Of a DNA stretch of 64,000 nucleotides, positions 35,592 through 44,981 are shown one piece after another. Position numbers and translations under genes: made by a program. Below the pieces are notes generated by a model. It saw only the letters and a program-made list of their open reading frames with translations, searched no databases and was not told the DNA's origin. This DNA is from Eikenella glucosivorans. GTDB lineage: Bacteria > Pseudomonadota > Gammaproteobacteria > Burkholderiales > Neisseriaceae. The stretch spans positions 62,001 through 126,000 of the forward strand of contig NZ_JACSGR010000001.1 in NCBI RefSeq assembly GCF_016025525.2, read 5' to 3'. Each line of letters begins with the position of its first letter. Within the stretch, counting starts at the first letter, position 1.

Positions 35592-35831
35592 ATGTCTGAT
35601 TTTACTTCTTTACTTTTCATATTGTTAGCAGCATCCGTGCCCCTGCTGCACCTCTACACCTTCTTCACCGAAGCCCGCCACCTCAACACATGGCAGCCGT
35701 GGCTGATTATCGTCATGTTCTTTTTCACCGGCACTTGGTTTATCTACTTCGTCAGCCGCACCGCACTAATGAAGCTCGGCATCCAGCTGCTGCTGATGGC
35801 GGGCATCATTACCCTGATTTTCCTTTCCTGA
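35592..35831 (+). CDS. Small hypothetical membrane protein
   Basis: 79 residues with three hydrophobic segments (about 4-22, 36-54 and 60-78). The loop TFFTEARHLNTWQPW is the only polar part. No family recognised; it somewhat resembles small DUF-type inner-membrane proteins. It has no strong ribosome site, but a terminator follows at 35851-35884, which supports a real transcript. Confidence 0.55.
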   Translation: MSDFTSLLFILLAASVPLLHLYTFFTEARHLNTWQPWLIIVMFFFTGTWFIYFVSRTALMKLGIQLLLMAGIITLIFLS

Positions 35832-35850
35832 TAAGCCCGCCGCTTGGCAA

Positions 35851-35884
35851 AAGGCTACCTGAAAACCATTTTTCAGGTAGCCTT
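35851..35884 (+). terminator. DUS hairpin terminator
   Basis: AAGGCTACCTGAAAA and TTTTTCAGGTAGCCTT form a stem with a short loop and a T-rich tail, 20 bp after the small membrane-protein gene. Confidence 0.85.
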
Positions 35885-36171
35885 TTGCCGCCCTGCCCAA
35901 GCAACAAACCACACAAACCGTACCGATAGGATTAGAATGCTCACAGGCTCGCTCCAAAGTATAAGGCAGCAAGGATGGCGCAGGCGGCAGATTGCGCCGC
36001 CCGCCGGAATCAAATAGAATGCCTAGTCTAGAGTTAAAGCCTAAATTCAAAGCTTCCAGATAATTTTTTGGCAACAAGGCATTGGGAGCTTCCACACTGC
36101 CGAAACCTCAGCGGATTACCCGGCTTTTCTCCCATTATTTCAAGCTGCCCCGCGCAGCATTAAGGATCACC
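35885..36171. other. fabA upstream region
   Basis: No gene. It is free of DUS, unlike most spacers here. A GC-rich inverted segment lies near 35970-36005 (GGCGCAGGCGGCAGATTGCGCC). AAGGA lies before the fabA ATG. A promoter is expected but none is clear. Confidence 0.5.
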
Positions 36172-36696
36172 ATGAGCACTTTTGTTCCACAAAACAGCTA
36201 CACCAAAGAAGAACTCTTAGCCTGCGGGCGCGGCGAACTGTTCGGCGAAGGCAATGCCCAACTGCCGCTGCCCAATATGCTGATGATCGACCGCATTGTG
36301 AACATCAACAGCACCGGCGGCAAATACGGCAAAGGCGAAATCATTGCTGAGCTCGACATCAACCCCGATTTGTGGTTCTTCGGCTGCCACTTCATCGGCG
36401 ATCCGGTGATGCCGGGCTGCCTGGGCCTGGATGCCATGTGGCAGTTGGTCGGCTTCTTCTTGGGTTGGACGGGTGCCCCCGGCCGCGGCCGTGCCTTGGG
36501 CTGCGCCGAAGTGAAGTTCACCGGCCAAGTGCTGCCCAAACATAAGAAAATCACCTACCACATTCACATGAAGCGCGTGATGAACAGCAAGCTGGTGCTG
36601 GGCATTGCAGATGCGGAAATGAGCGTGGACGGCCATAAGATTTACGAAGGAAACGGCCTGCGCGTGGGTTTGTTTACCAGCACAGACGATTTCTAG
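36172..36696 (+). CDS. fabA: 3-hydroxydecanoyl-ACP dehydratase/isomerase
   Basis: Introduces the double bond at the C10 stage in anaerobic unsaturated fatty-acid synthesis. From the ATG at 36172 it has 174 residues. The hotdog active site [21 protein letters not shown] carries the catalytic His and Asp, and GRGRALG is present. AAGGA lies upstream. It is followed by fabB, the standard FabA-FabB pair, which directs cis-unsaturated chains to phospholipid. Confidence 0.95.
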   Translation: MSTFVPQNSYTKEELLACGRGELFGEGNAQLPLPNMLMIDRIVNINSTGGKYGKGEIIAELDINPDLWFFGCHFIGDPVMPGCLGLDAMWQLVGFFLGWTGAPGRGRALGCAEVKFTGQVLPKHKKITYHIHMKRVMNSKLVLGIADAEMSVDGHKIYEGNGLRVGLFTSTDDF

Positions 36697-36723
36697 CCCC
36701 CAACAGGCATACGGCTGAAGCCT

Positions 36724-36803
36724 GACGGCTTCCTACCGCGTTGGTTCGCCTTGCCGTACTATATGTGTACTATCTGCGGTTCGCCGCCTGGTATGAAGCC
36801 ATC
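36724..36803. repeat. Dispersed structured repeat, copy 3 (inverted)
   Basis: Read on the minus strand, the core is AGGCGGCGAACCGCAGATAG, then CGGCAAGGCGAACCAACGC. The ends form an imperfect inverted repeat (14 bp, 12 matching), containing GGCTTCCTACC (36727-36737) and GGTATGAAGCC (36790-36800). It lies between fabA and fabB, so it would be transcribed in the fab mRNA. Confidence 0.75.
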
Positions 36804-36878
36804 ATTCTTCGGCCATACCTGAGAAGTTCAAGCAATATTTTTCAGGTAGCCTGATTTCCCCCAACGGAGTTCATCATT

Positions 36879-38090
36879 ATGAAACGAGTAGTCGTAACCG
36901 GCATCGGTATTGTGTCCAGCTTGGGCAACAACTGCCGCGAAGTGCTCGAATCGCTGCGCCAGCTCAAATCGGGCATCGCATTCGACGAAAGCTACCGCGA
37001 AATGGGCCTGCGCTCGCATGTAGCCGGCAACATCAATATCGACACCAAAGAGCACATCGACCGCAAAATCCTGCGCTTTATGGGCAACGCCGCGGCCTAT
37101 GCCTATATCGCCATGAAAGAAGCGATTGCCCATGCCGGCCTCTCCGAAGAGCAAGTGTCGAACGTGCGCACCGGCATCGTAACCGGCAGCGGCGGCGCCT
37201 CTTCCTCTTCTCAAGTGGAAGCCGCCGACACCCTGCGCGAGAGCGGCGTGAAACGCATCGGCCCCTACGGCGTAACCAAAACCATGGCCTCCACCGTAGC
37301 CGCTTGCCTGGCCACCCCTTTTAAAATCAAAGGGGTGAACTATTCCATCAGCTCCGCCTGCTCCACCTCCGCCCACTGTATTGGCCATGCCGCCGAACTG
37401 ATCCAGCTTGGCAAGCAAGACATCGTGTTTGCCGGCGGCGGCGAAGAAGTTTCCTGGCAGATGAGCTCCCTGTTCGATGCCATGGGCGCACTCTCCAGCA
37501 AATACAACGACACCCCGCAGCAGGCCAGCCGCGCCTACGATGCCGACCGCGACGGCTTCGTGATTTCCGGCGGCGGCAGCATCCTGGTGATGGAAGAATA
37601 CGAACACGCCAAAGCCCGCGGCGCCAATATCCTGTGCGAACTCACCGGCTACGGCGCCACCTCCGACGGCTACGACATGGTGCAGCCCTCCGGCGAAGGC
37701 GCCGTGCGCTGCATGCAGATGGCGCTCGCCCAACACGGCGGCAGCGTGGACTACATCAACGCCCACGGCACCTCCACCCCGGTGGGCGACACCAAAGAGC
37801 TCGGCGCCATCCGCGAAACCTTCGAAGGCAAAGAAGTGCCGCTCATCAGCTCCACCAAATCGCTCTCCGGCCACGCGCTGGGCGCCGCCGGCTCCAACGA
37901 GGCGATTTATTCCATCCTGATGATGCTCAACGATTTCGTGTGTGCCAGCGCCAATATCTTCCATTTGGACGAAAAAGCCGCCGGCCTGCCGATTGTGCGC
38001 GAAAACATCAGCAAAAAGCTCAATGCCGTGATGTCGAACAGCTTCGGCTTCGGCGGCACCAACGCCACGCTGATTTTCAGCCGCATCTAA
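36879..38090 (+). CDS. fabB: 3-oxoacyl-ACP synthase I (FabB)
   Basis: Condensing enzyme that elongates the cis-3-decenoyl-ACP made by FabA. Its 403 residues have Cys161 in [10 protein letters not shown], the His in [11 protein letters not shown], and Lys and His in [16 protein letters not shown] lies upstream of the ATG. It is 182 bp after fabA; the gap holds a repeat and a reverse DUS. It differs from the FabF-like enzyme at 5.4-6.6 kb. Confidence 0.94.
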   Translation: MKRVVVTGIGIVSSLGNNCREVLESLRQLKSGIAFDESYREMGLRSHVAGNINIDTKEHIDRKILRFMGNAAAYAYIAMKEAIAHAGLSEEQVSNVRTGIVTGSGGASSSSQVEAADTLRESGVKRIGPYGVTKTMASTVAACLATPFKIKGVNYSISSACSTSAHCIGHAAELIQLGKQDIVFAGGGEEVSWQMSSLFDAMGALSSKYNDTPQQASRAYDADRDGFVISGGGSILVMEEYEHAKARGANILCELTGYGATSDGYDMVQPSGEGAVRCMQMALAQHGGSVDYINAHGTSTPVGDTKELGAIRETFEGKEVPLISSTKSLSGHALGAAGSNEAIYSILMMLNDFVCASANIFHLDEKAAGLPIVRENISKKLNAVMSNSFGFGGTNATLIFSRI

Positions 38091-38091
38091 A

Positions 38092-38150
38092 GGCTACTTG
38101 AAACATAAGTTTTTGCGAAGCTAAAGCGTTGGCTTCTGCGAAGCTAAAAC
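38092..38150. repeat. Degenerate DUS-module repeat after fabB
   Basis: AGGCTACTTGAA (one mismatch to DUS), then AAGTTTTTGCGAAGCTAAAG and GGCTTCTGCGAAGCTAAAAC. It has two GAAGCTAAA blocks and no closing DUS. Confidence 0.65.
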
Positions 38151-38151
38151 A

Positions 38152-38184
38152 AACGGCCGAATCCTGCTGGATTTGGCCGTTTTC
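38152..38184 (+). terminator. Intrinsic terminator of fabB
   Basis: AAACGGCCGAATCC pairs with GGATTTGGCCGTTTT around TGCT, with a T-rich tail. It is one of few terminators here not built from DUS. Confidence 0.85.
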
Positions 38185-38522
38185 CTTTGCATAAATGGCA
38201 AAACTTCTGGCTACCTGAAAACCACCTTGACGATGCCCATGCCAACCATTATCTTAGTAACGATAGGCCGTTAAAAAACAAGAAATCATCAAGCCCCGTT
38301 TGTTTCAAACCCGCCAAGCGATTGCGCCTTATCACACAGCCGGATTGTCGATCCGTATCAAAAAATTGATTTCCATCAAAAAACTCAATTTCCGCGCACT
38401 ATGAATTGGCAATATATAATAAACTGAAACAATATCCCGTTATTAACAAGGGATTGATTAAAACCACAACAATAAAACCATTCCGAATCGCCATTAACAA
38501 AGTATCAAGGGAGGAGCCCGCT
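38185..38522. other. AT-rich upstream region of the MarR-type regulator
   Basis: No gene. It contains one DUS near 38211 and a possible promoter TTGACG (38227-38232), 17 bp, TATCTT (38250-38255). A perfect TATAAT lies at 38415-38420 without a -35. The AT-rich stretch 38340-38500 could hold operator sites for autoregulation, as reported for FarR/NadR, but I could not define one. Confidence 0.5.
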
Positions 38523-38969
38523 ATGATTCATCATTCCAAACACTCGTCTTTAAACATCGCGCTCATCCAGGCGCGCGAAGCCTTAATGACCCACTTTAGG
38601 CCGCTGCTCAACGAAATCGGCCTCACCGACCAGCAATGGCGCATCCTGCGCCTTTTGGCCGAAAACGGCACCATGGATTTCCAAGACCTCGCCCGCAGCG
38701 CCTGCATCCTACGCCCCAGCCTCACCGGCATTCTCACTAGGCTGGAGAAAATGAAGCTCGTGGTGCGTCTGCGCCCGGCCAACGACCACCGCCGCGTCTT
38801 CCTCAAGCTCACCGAAGAAGGCGAACAAACCTACAACGACTTCGTCAGCCAAATCGACGCCTGCTACGACAACATCGAAAAACAGCTTTCCAAAGAGAAA
38901 CTCGCCCAGCTGCACGATTTGCTGCACGACTTAGCCAAAACCCACGTTGCCACCATGGCACGCATGTAG
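38523..38969 (+). CDS. farR: FarR/NadR-like MarR-family regulator
   Basis: Winged-helix repressor. From the ATG at 38523 (GGAGG upstream) it has 148 residues. SKHSSLNIALIQAREALMTHFRP, TDQQWRILRLLAENG, DFQDLARSACILRPSLTGILTRLEK (recognition helix) and NDHRRVFLKLTEEG closely match neisserial FarR (NadR in meningococcus), as I recall them. Those proteins repress fatty-acid efflux or adhesin genes and respond to small aromatic ligands. The targets in this organism are unknown; none lies next door. An in-frame upstream extension has no ribosome site. Confidence 0.88.
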   Translation: MIHHSKHSSLNIALIQAREALMTHFRPLLNEIGLTDQQWRILRLLAENGTMDFQDLARSACILRPSLTGILTRLEKMKLVVRLRPANDHRRVFLKLTEEGEQTYNDFVSQIDACYDNIEKQLSKEKLAQLHDLLHDLAKTHVATMARM

Positions 38970-38989
38970 GCCTTGCCGCAAACGCATTA

Positions 38990-39030
38990 GAGGCTACCTG
39001 AAAACCAGAACCAGGTTTTCAGGTAGCCTC
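38990..39030 (+). terminator. DUS hairpin terminator of farR
   Basis: A perfect 16-bp stem, GAGGCTACCTGAAAAC (38990-39005) with its complement at 39015-39030, 20 bp after the stop. Confidence 0.88.
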
Positions 39031-39180
39031 TTGTCTTTATCCCTAAGGGATTGCACACTTCAGCACAAAACAACGCCGCAACAAAAATTAAGCCAATCCC
39101 CACAAAACGCATTCGGGCAATTGCCTATATAATGCCAAACCAATCATTCCGCCCGAAGGCTACCTGAAAAAAGGAACACC

Positions 39181-39978
39181 ATGCTCAAACAACGAATTCT
39201 CACCGCCCTGGTTTTGCTGCCGCTGATGCTCGGCATGCTGTTTGCCGCCGGCAACGGCCTGTGGGCGCTGTTCACCGGCCTGATGGCGCTGCTGGCGCTG
39301 TGGGAATACAGCCGCCTGTGCGCCATGCCGGAAAGTGTGCAGCGCCCCTATCTGGCCGGCACCGCGCTGTTTATGCTGCTTGCCTGGGGCGGCGGCTGGC
39401 GGCTGCCGCCCGCGGCCTGGGCGGCCGTGCTCGTGTTCTGGCTGGCCGGCATGCCCGCCTGGCTGCATTTCAAATGGCGTTTGCAGGCCGATTGGAAAGG
39501 CATGGCCACCGGCTGGCTGCTGATGCTGCCCTTCTGGTTTGCCCTGCTCGAGCTGCGGCCAAACAGCCAATCCGCGCTGCACCTGTTGGCCGTGATGATG
39601 CTGGTGTGGCTCGCCGACGTGTTTGCCTACGTGTTCGGCCGGCTGTGGGGCAAACACAAGCTCGCCCCCGCCATCAGCCCCGGCAAAAGCTGGGAAGGCG
39701 TGGCCGGCGGGCTACTGAGCGTATTACTGTATACCACGTTGGCGCGCACTGCCGGCTGGTTCGGCTTCCATCTTTCCTGGCCCGGCATGATGCTCACCGC
39801 CACCGTGCTCACCTTCGTCGGCATCGGCGGTGACCTTCTGGAGAGCTGGTTTAAACGCGCCGCCGGCGTGAAAGACAGCAGCAACCTGCTGCCCGGCCAC
39901 GGCGGCGTGTTCGACCGCGTGGATTCGCTGGTGGCCGTGCTCAGCGTGTATGCCGCCATCAGCGCATTGTTTGCTTGA
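39181..39978 (+). CDS. cdsA: Phosphatidate cytidylyltransferase
   Basis: Makes CDP-diacylglycerol from phosphatidate and CTP, the branch point of phospholipid synthesis. It has 265 residues with about seven hydrophobic segments. The family signature lies at the C-terminus: SWFKRAAGVKDSSNLLPGHG followed by GVFDRVDS. AAGGAA precedes the ATG. It is alone; uppS, dxr and bamA, its frequent neighbours, are not here. Confidence 0.95.
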   Translation: MLKQRILTALVLLPLMLGMLFAAGNGLWALFTGLMALLALWEYSRLCAMPESVQRPYLAGTALFMLLAWGGGWRLPPAAWAAVLVFWLAGMPAWLHFKWRLQADWKGMATGWLLMLPFWFALLELRPNSQSALHLLAVMMLVWLADVFAYVFGRLWGKHKLAPAISPGKSWEGVAGGLLSVLLYTTLARTAGWFGFHLSWPGMMLTATVLTFVGIGGDLLESWFKRAAGVKDSSNLLPGHGGVFDRVDSLVAVLSVYAAISALFA

Positions 39979-39986
39979 ACACAAGG

Positions 39987-40019
39987 AAAGGCTACCTGAA
40001 AAATTTTCAGGTAGCCTTT
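39987..40019 (+). terminator. DUS hairpin terminator of cdsA
   Basis: AAAGGCTACCTGAAAA and TTTTCAGGTAGCCTTT are separated by one base, a near-continuous palindrome 8 bp after the cdsA stop, followed by T residues. Confidence 0.85.
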
Positions 40020-40127
40020 TGCTCGATTTGACCGCACACCCATCAGCCCTTCCCTTTCTATGCTAAAATCCGCCCCCTTCAACACGCCAAGCCCACAGCC
40101 GCATATCCAAACGGTTTTCCTAATTAA

Positions 40128-41999
40128 ATGAACATATTCTACGAAGAAAGCGGCCAATTCAAAGTGGCCGCCGTCGTGCAGAAAAACGACAGCACCTACC
40201 AAGCCACCACCCAGCACGGCAAACGCGCCAAAATCAAAGCCAGCAACGTCTTCGTCGAATTCACCGAACCGCTGGAAAGCTTCCTCGAGCGCGCCCAAAG
40301 CGAAGCCGCGCAAATCGACACCGATTTGCTGTGGGAATTCTGCGGCGAAGAAGAATTCACCGCCCAAAACATCGCCGCCGACTACTTCGGCCATGCACCC
40401 AGCCAGCACGAACTCGCCGCCACCCTGATCGCGCTCTATGCCGCGCCGATGTATTTCTACAAAAAAGGCAAAGGCATCTTCAAAGCCGCGCCGGAAGACA
40501 CCCTCAAGCAGGCCTTGGCCGCCATCGAGCGCAAAAAACAGCAGGAAGCGCAGATTGAAGCCTGGGCGGCCGAGCTGCGGCAAAACCGCCTGCCCGCCGA
40601 AATTGCCGCCGACCTAAGCACCATCCTGCACCAGCCCGACAAACAGTCGCTCACCTACAAAGCCTTCAGCCAAACCGCCGCCGAACTGAAAATTTCTGCT
40701 TATCAATTGGCCAAACAAACCGGCGGCGTCACTTCTCTGCCGCAATACCTGCTCGACGGCTTCCGCTGCAAACATTTCCCGCACGGCACCGCCGCGCCCG
40801 AAACCGCCGTACCCGCCGTGAACGAACTACCCGACGCAGCCGACGGCATTGTTGCCTTCTCCATCGACGACATCGACACCACCGAAATCGACGACGCGAT
40901 CTCCGTGCAAAACTTGCCGAACGGCAATAAACAGGTCGGCATCCACATCGCCGCGCCCACCCTGGCCATTGCCGACAACAGCCCGATCGAAAACCTGATC
41001 AAACAACGGCAAAGCACCGCCTACTACCCCGGCGGCAAAATCACCATGCTGCCGGAAAACTGGATTCGAGCCTTCAGCCTGGATGAAGGCAGGCGGCCGG
41101 TGTTGAGCTTGTATGTGGAAGTGGGCGCAGATTTTCAGGTAGCCTCCGCGCCATACACCCGCCTCGAAAACTTAAACATCAGCCACAACCTGCGTATCCA
41201 GCACATCGAACCGCATTTCAACGCCGGCGCCGGCCTCTCCAACAGCGATCCAGTGCAATTCCCCTGCCAGCCGCAGCTGCGCTGGCTCTACCGCTTCGCC
41301 GTCGAACGGCAAAAACAGCGCGAACGCTATGAAGAAAACCGTGCCGCGCAATACGATTACGGCATTGAGTTTGAAACCGACGGGAAAGTGCGCATCAGCC
41401 GGCGCGAACGCGGCTCGCCCATCGATACCTTGGTATCCGAAATGATGATTCTGGCCAACAGCACCTGGGCGGAAATGCTCGATCAAAACGGCCTGCCCGG
41501 CCTGTTCCGCGTGCAGACCAGCGGCAAAGTGCGCATGAACACCCAATCCGAGCCGCACATCGGCATGAACGTGGCACACTACGGCTGGTTCACTTCGCCG
41601 CTGCGCCGCGCCGCCGACTGCATCAACCAGCGCCAGCTGCTCAGCCTGATTGAGCCAAACCTGCCGCCACGTTTCCAAAAAAACGATAGCGAGCTGTTTG
41701 CCGCCTTGCGCGATTTCGATGCCGCCTATACCGCCTATGCCGATTTCCAGCGCCAAATGGAAGCCTACTGGAGCCTGGTGTATATGCAGCAGGAAAACCT
41801 GCGCGAGCTGAACGCGGTGCTGCTGAAAGAAGAGTTGGTACGCATCGAAGGGCTGCCGCTGGTCAGCCGTGTGCACGGCGTGCCGATCGACATCCCGCCG
41901 AAAACCCGTGTTAAATTGGCCGTTACCCAACTTGATGCCGAACAACAGTTGCTTGAATTGAAATACCTAAACGTGCTGCCACTGGAAAATATCCCGTAG
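40128..41999 (+). CDS. RNB-family 3'-5' exoribonuclease (RNase II/R type)
   Basis: Hydrolytic 3'-to-5' exoribonuclease. Its 623 residues are close to RNase II length and shorter than RNase R. An N-terminal OB-like part (about 1-60) precedes the RNB catalytic domain (about 235-540), with FSIDDIDTTEIDDAISV giving the Asp cluster that binds magnesium. YYPGGKITMLPE and FTSPLRRAADCINQRQL are further family motifs. The C-terminal S1 domain is weak or reduced. A DUS at 41134-41145 is in frame and encodes FQVA. TAA-like AT-rich DNA and DnaA boxes follow it. Confidence 0.9.
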   Translation: MNIFYEESGQFKVAAVVQKNDSTYQATTQHGKRAKIKASNVFVEFTEPLESFLERAQSEAAQIDTDLLWEFCGEEEFTAQNIAADYFGHAPSQHELAATLIALYAAPMYFYKKGKGIFKAAPEDTLKQALAAIERKKQQEAQIEAWAAELRQNRLPAEIAADLSTILHQPDKQSLTYKAFSQTAAELKISAYQLAKQTGGVTSLPQYLLDGFRCKHFPHGTAAPETAVPAVNELPDAADGIVAFSIDDIDTTEIDDAISVQNLPNGNKQVGIHIAAPTLAIADNSPIENLIKQRQSTAYYPGGKITMLPENWIRAFSLDEGRRPVLSLYVEVGADFQVASAPYTRLENLNISHNLRIQHIEPHFNAGAGLSNSDPVQFPCQPQLRWLYRFAVERQKQRERYEENRAAQYDYGIEFETDGKVRISRRERGSPIDTLVSEMMILANSTWAEMLDQNGLPGLFRVQTSGKVRMNTQSEPHIGMNVAHYGWFTSPLRRAADCINQRQLLSLIEPNLPPRFQKNDSELFAALRDFDAAYTAYADFQRQMEAYWSLVYMQQENLRELNAVLLKEELVRIEGLPLVSRVHGVPIDIPPKTRVKLAVTQLDAEQQLLELKYLNVLPLENIP

Positions 42000-42057
42000 A
42001 GGATAAGCGTTGATATCAGGCTACCTGAAAAATCCATGCGATATCGAACCAATCAAC

Positions 42058-42297
42058 TTATCCACATTTTCCGGCAGATATTTCGGGCAAACGACCAACT
42101 TACCCACAATCCGGCATCAGACAGCAAAAGTTTTCCACATTTGCCCACCAAGAAAACGCCTACTGCCCAACAACTTTATTCCATGCAATCAATTGTATTT
42201 ATTATAAATAAGTACTTATCCACTTCAAAACCGGCCTAACAATACCATAACCAAATTAAATTATTAAACCCATTATAGAAACAAAACCAAAATCATC
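42058..42297. other. DnaA-box cluster and AT-rich region: candidate replication origin
   Basis: Four DnaA-box-like 9-mers on one strand: TTATCCACA (42058-42066, perfect), TTACCCACA (42100-42108), TTTTCCACA (42131-42139) and TTATCCACT (42216-42224). The last stands inside a strongly AT-rich stretch from about 42165 to 42297, which could be an unwinding element. No gene fits the region. A perfect parS lies 5.6 kb away. This is a candidate oriC, or else a DnaA-titrating site. Confidence 0.55.
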
Positions 42298-43767
42298 ATG
42301 CAAAATACCTCAAACCCATCCTGCAGCGATATTGCCGTAATCGGCCTGGCCGTTATGGGCCAAAACCTGATTCTTAATATGGCCGACCACGGTTTCACCG
42401 TCAGCGCCTACAACCGCACGGCTGCCAAAACCGAGCAATTCCTCAATGGCCCGGCCAAAGGTACAAGCATCGTTGGCGCCTACAGTTTGCCGGAACTGGT
42501 TGCCCAGCTGAAACAGCCGCGCAAAATTATGCTAATGGTGCAGGCCGGACGGGCGGTGGACGAGCTGATTAGCCAGCTGTTGCCGCTGTTGCAGCCGGGC
42601 GACATCATTATCGACGGCGGCAACGCCAATTATCCCGACAGCGAGCGGCGCACCGCCGAGCTGGCCGCACAAGGTATCCTGTTCGTCGGCACCGGTATTT
42701 CCGGCGGTGAGGAAGGCGCACGCCACGGGCCTTCGGTGATGCCGGGTGGCAATCCCGAAGCCTGGCCGGCGGTGAAACCGATCTTGCAGGCAGTGGCCGC
42801 CAAAACGGCAGCGGGCGAAGTGTGTTGCGACTGGGTGGGTAAAAACGGCGCCGGCCACTTCGTGAAAATGGTGCACAACGGTATCGAATACGGCGATATG
42901 CAGCTGATTGGCGAGGCTTATCAGTTTATGAAAGACGGCCTCGGCATGAACTATGCCGAAATGCAGGCCGCGTTTGCCGCTTGGAACCAAACCGAGCTCG
43001 ACAGCTATCTGATTCAAATCACGGCCGACATTTTGGGCGTGAACGATGCCGACGGAACGCCCTTGGTGGAAAAAATCCTCGACCGCGCCGGCCAGAAAGG
43101 CACCGGCAAGTGGACCGGCATCAATGCGCTGGATTTGGGCACGCCGCTCACGCTGATTACCGAAGCTGTGTTTGCGCGCTGCATTTCTGCCCTGAAAGAG
43201 CAGCGTGTGCAGGCCGAAGCCGCTTTCGGGCACAGGATCGAGCCGATAGCGGGCGGGTGCGAAGAATGGCTGCGGGCTTTGCGCCAGGCGCTGCTGGCTT
43301 CCAAAATTATTTCTTATGCCCAAGGCTTTATGCTGATGTGCCAGGCCAGCGAACATTTCGGCTGGGATTTGGATTACGGCAAAACCGCCCTGCTGTGGCG
43401 CGAAGGCTGCATCATCCGCAGCGCGTTTTTGGGCAACATCCGTGATGCTTATGCCGCTGATCCCGACTTGGTATTCTTGGGCAGCGACGGCTATTTCAAA
43501 CAATTGCTGCAACAAGCCTTGCCCGGTTGGCGCAAAGTGGCCGCTGCTGCGGTGCAACACGGTTTGCCGATGCCCTGCACCGTGTCTGCGCTGTCGTTCC
43601 TCGACAGCTACACCTGCGGCCGCCTGCCTGCTAATTTGCTTCAGGCGCAGCGCGATTACTTCGGCGCCCACACCTATGAGCGCACTGACCGCCCGGCCGG
43701 CGAGTTTTTCCACACCGATTGGACCGGGCGCGGCGGCGATGTGTCTGCCGGGCGGTATGATGTGTAG
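42298..43767 (+). CDS. gnd: 6-phosphogluconate dehydrogenase (decarboxylating)
   Basis: Oxidative pentose-phosphate enzyme making ribulose-5-phosphate, CO2 and NADPH. Its 489 residues are full length. The NADP site is VIGLAVMGQNLILNMADHG (about 14-32). The signature ILDRAGQKGTGKWT is at about 260-273, and GISGGEEGARHGPS lies in the catalytic region. No strong ribosome site is visible before the ATG, which lies in very AT-rich DNA. Confidence 0.95.
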   Translation: MQNTSNPSCSDIAVIGLAVMGQNLILNMADHGFTVSAYNRTAAKTEQFLNGPAKGTSIVGAYSLPELVAQLKQPRKIMLMVQAGRAVDELISQLLPLLQPGDIIIDGGNANYPDSERRTAELAAQGILFVGTGISGGEEGARHGPSVMPGGNPEAWPAVKPILQAVAAKTAAGEVCCDWVGKNGAGHFVKMVHNGIEYGDMQLIGEAYQFMKDGLGMNYAEMQAAFAAWNQTELDSYLIQITADILGVNDADGTPLVEKILDRAGQKGTGKWTGINALDLGTPLTLITEAVFARCISALKEQRVQAEAAFGHRIEPIAGGCEEWLRALRQALLASKIISYAQGFMLMCQASEHFGWDLDYGKTALLWREGCIIRSAFLGNIRDAYAADPDLVFLGSDGYFKQLLQQALPGWRKVAAAAVQHGLPMPCTVSALSFLDSYTCGRLPANLLQAQRDYFGAHTYERTDRPAGEFFHTDWTGRGGDVSAGRYDV

Positions 43768-43837
43768 CTAATCGGCACGGATGAGGTTGGCTGAAAAGTC
43801 GGGATTGGTTTTCAGGTAGCCTATTATAAAGATGAGG

Positions 43838-43883
43838 AAAAGGCTACCTGAAAAATATCCGATGGATTTTCAGGTAGCCTTTT
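43838..43883. terminator. Bidirectional DUS terminator, gnd/lpxC
   Basis: AAAAGGCTACCTGAAAA (43838-43854) pairs with TTTTCAGGTAGCCTTTT (43867-43883), with a T run on the + side and A on the other. The loop contains TCCGATGGA, also found in the yigZ terminator. Confidence 0.9.
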
Positions 43884-43895
43884 TTGTGTTGGGGG

Positions 43896-44813
43896 TTATG
43901 CCGCTGCCGGCAGGGCGTGGAAGGCGCCGGGCAGGTTTTGGTCGTGCGGGAAGGTGGCCCATTCGTAGCTGGCGGGGTCGGCAAGGATGGCGCGCAACAG
44001 GGCGTTGTTGATGGCGTGGCCGGATTTGTAGCCTTCGAAGGCGCCAATGATGGGCGCGCCGATCACATACAAATCGCCCACCGCATCGAGGATTTTGTGG
44101 CGCACGAATTCGTCGGGGTAGCGCAGGCCTTCGGGGTTGAGCACGTCGTTGTCGTCGATCACCACGGCGTTGCTCAGGTTGCCGCCCAAGCCCAGGCCGT
44201 GGGCGCGCATCATTTCCACTTCCTGCATGAAGCCGAAGGTGCGGGCGCGGGCGATTTCTTCCACGTAGGAGGCACCGGCGAAGTCGATTTCGAAGGTGGG
44301 GTTGCTGCGGTTGAACACGGGGTGGTCGAAATTGATGGTGAGGCTGATTTTGAAACCGTCGTAGGGGGTGAAGCGCACCCATTTGTCGGGTTCCCGCACT
44401 TCAACCGGTTTTAAAATGCGCAAAAAGCGTTTTTCTGCTTTTTGGTCGACAATGCCGGCGTCTTGCAGCAGATAGAGGAAGGGCAGGCTGGAACCGTCCA
44501 TAATCGGAATTTCCGGCGCGTTCAGCTCGATCAATACGTTGTCGATTCCGTAGGCGGCCAGGGCGGACATCAAATGCTCGATGGTGCCCACGCGCACGCC
44601 GTCTTCGGTTACCACGGTGGAGGAAAGGCGGGTATCGTTGATGAGGTCGGGCACGAGTTTGATTGGGCGGTTTTGTTTGCCGCCTAAATCGGTGCGGCGG
44701 AATACGATGCCGCTGTTTTCCGCAGCCGGATGCAGGGTGAGCAGCACTCGTTCGCCGGAATGCAGGCCGACACCGGTGGCGCTCACGGATTGGGCTAAGG
44801 TGCGTTGTTTCAT
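43896..44813 (-). CDS. lpxC: UDP-3-O-acyl-N-acetylglucosamine deacetylase
   Basis: Zinc amidase for the committed step of lipid A synthesis. From the ATG at 44813 (GGAG upstream) it has 305 residues. Zinc ligands are visible: His in [14 protein letters not shown], and the His and Asp of [28 protein letters not shown] is another family motif. It is monocistronic and converges with gnd. Control by FtsH proteolysis, as in E. coli, cannot be judged; the C-terminus LPAAA is hydrophobic. Confidence 0.96.
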   Translation of the reverse strand: MKQRTLAQSVSATGVGLHSGERVLLTLHPAAENSGIVFRRTDLGGKQNRPIKLVPDLINDTRLSSTVVTEDGVRVGTIEHLMSALAAYGIDNVLIELNAPEIPIMDGSSLPFLYLLQDAGIVDQKAEKRFLRILKPVEVREPDKWVRFTPYDGFKISLTINFDHPVFNRSNPTFEIDFAGASYVEEIARARTFGFMQEVEMMRAHGLGLGGNLSNAVVIDDNDVLNPEGLRYPDEFVRHKILDAVGDLYVIGAPIIGAFEGYKSGHAINNALLRAILADPASYEWATFPHDQNLPGAFHALPAAA

Positions 44814-44935
44814 GGAATACTCCAATCGGGATTTGCCCTAATGATACGGGAATCCGGCGATGGCGTCTGCTTTTGCGATTGAATTTGTTTATGGCGGCCC
44901 GTATTTGGCTGCCGTCGGGTTTTCAGGTAGCCTTT

Positions 44936-44944
44936 TGCTATAAT
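44936..44944 (+). promoter_or_regulatory. Extended -10 promoter of waaC
   Basis: TGCTATAAT is a perfect extended -10, 38 bp before the waaC ATG. A reverse DUS occupies the spacer region upstream, and no -35 match is present. Confidence 0.5.
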
Positions 44945-44981
44945 GTGCCACTTTGCAAGGGCTCGGCTTTCGGATTCGCAA

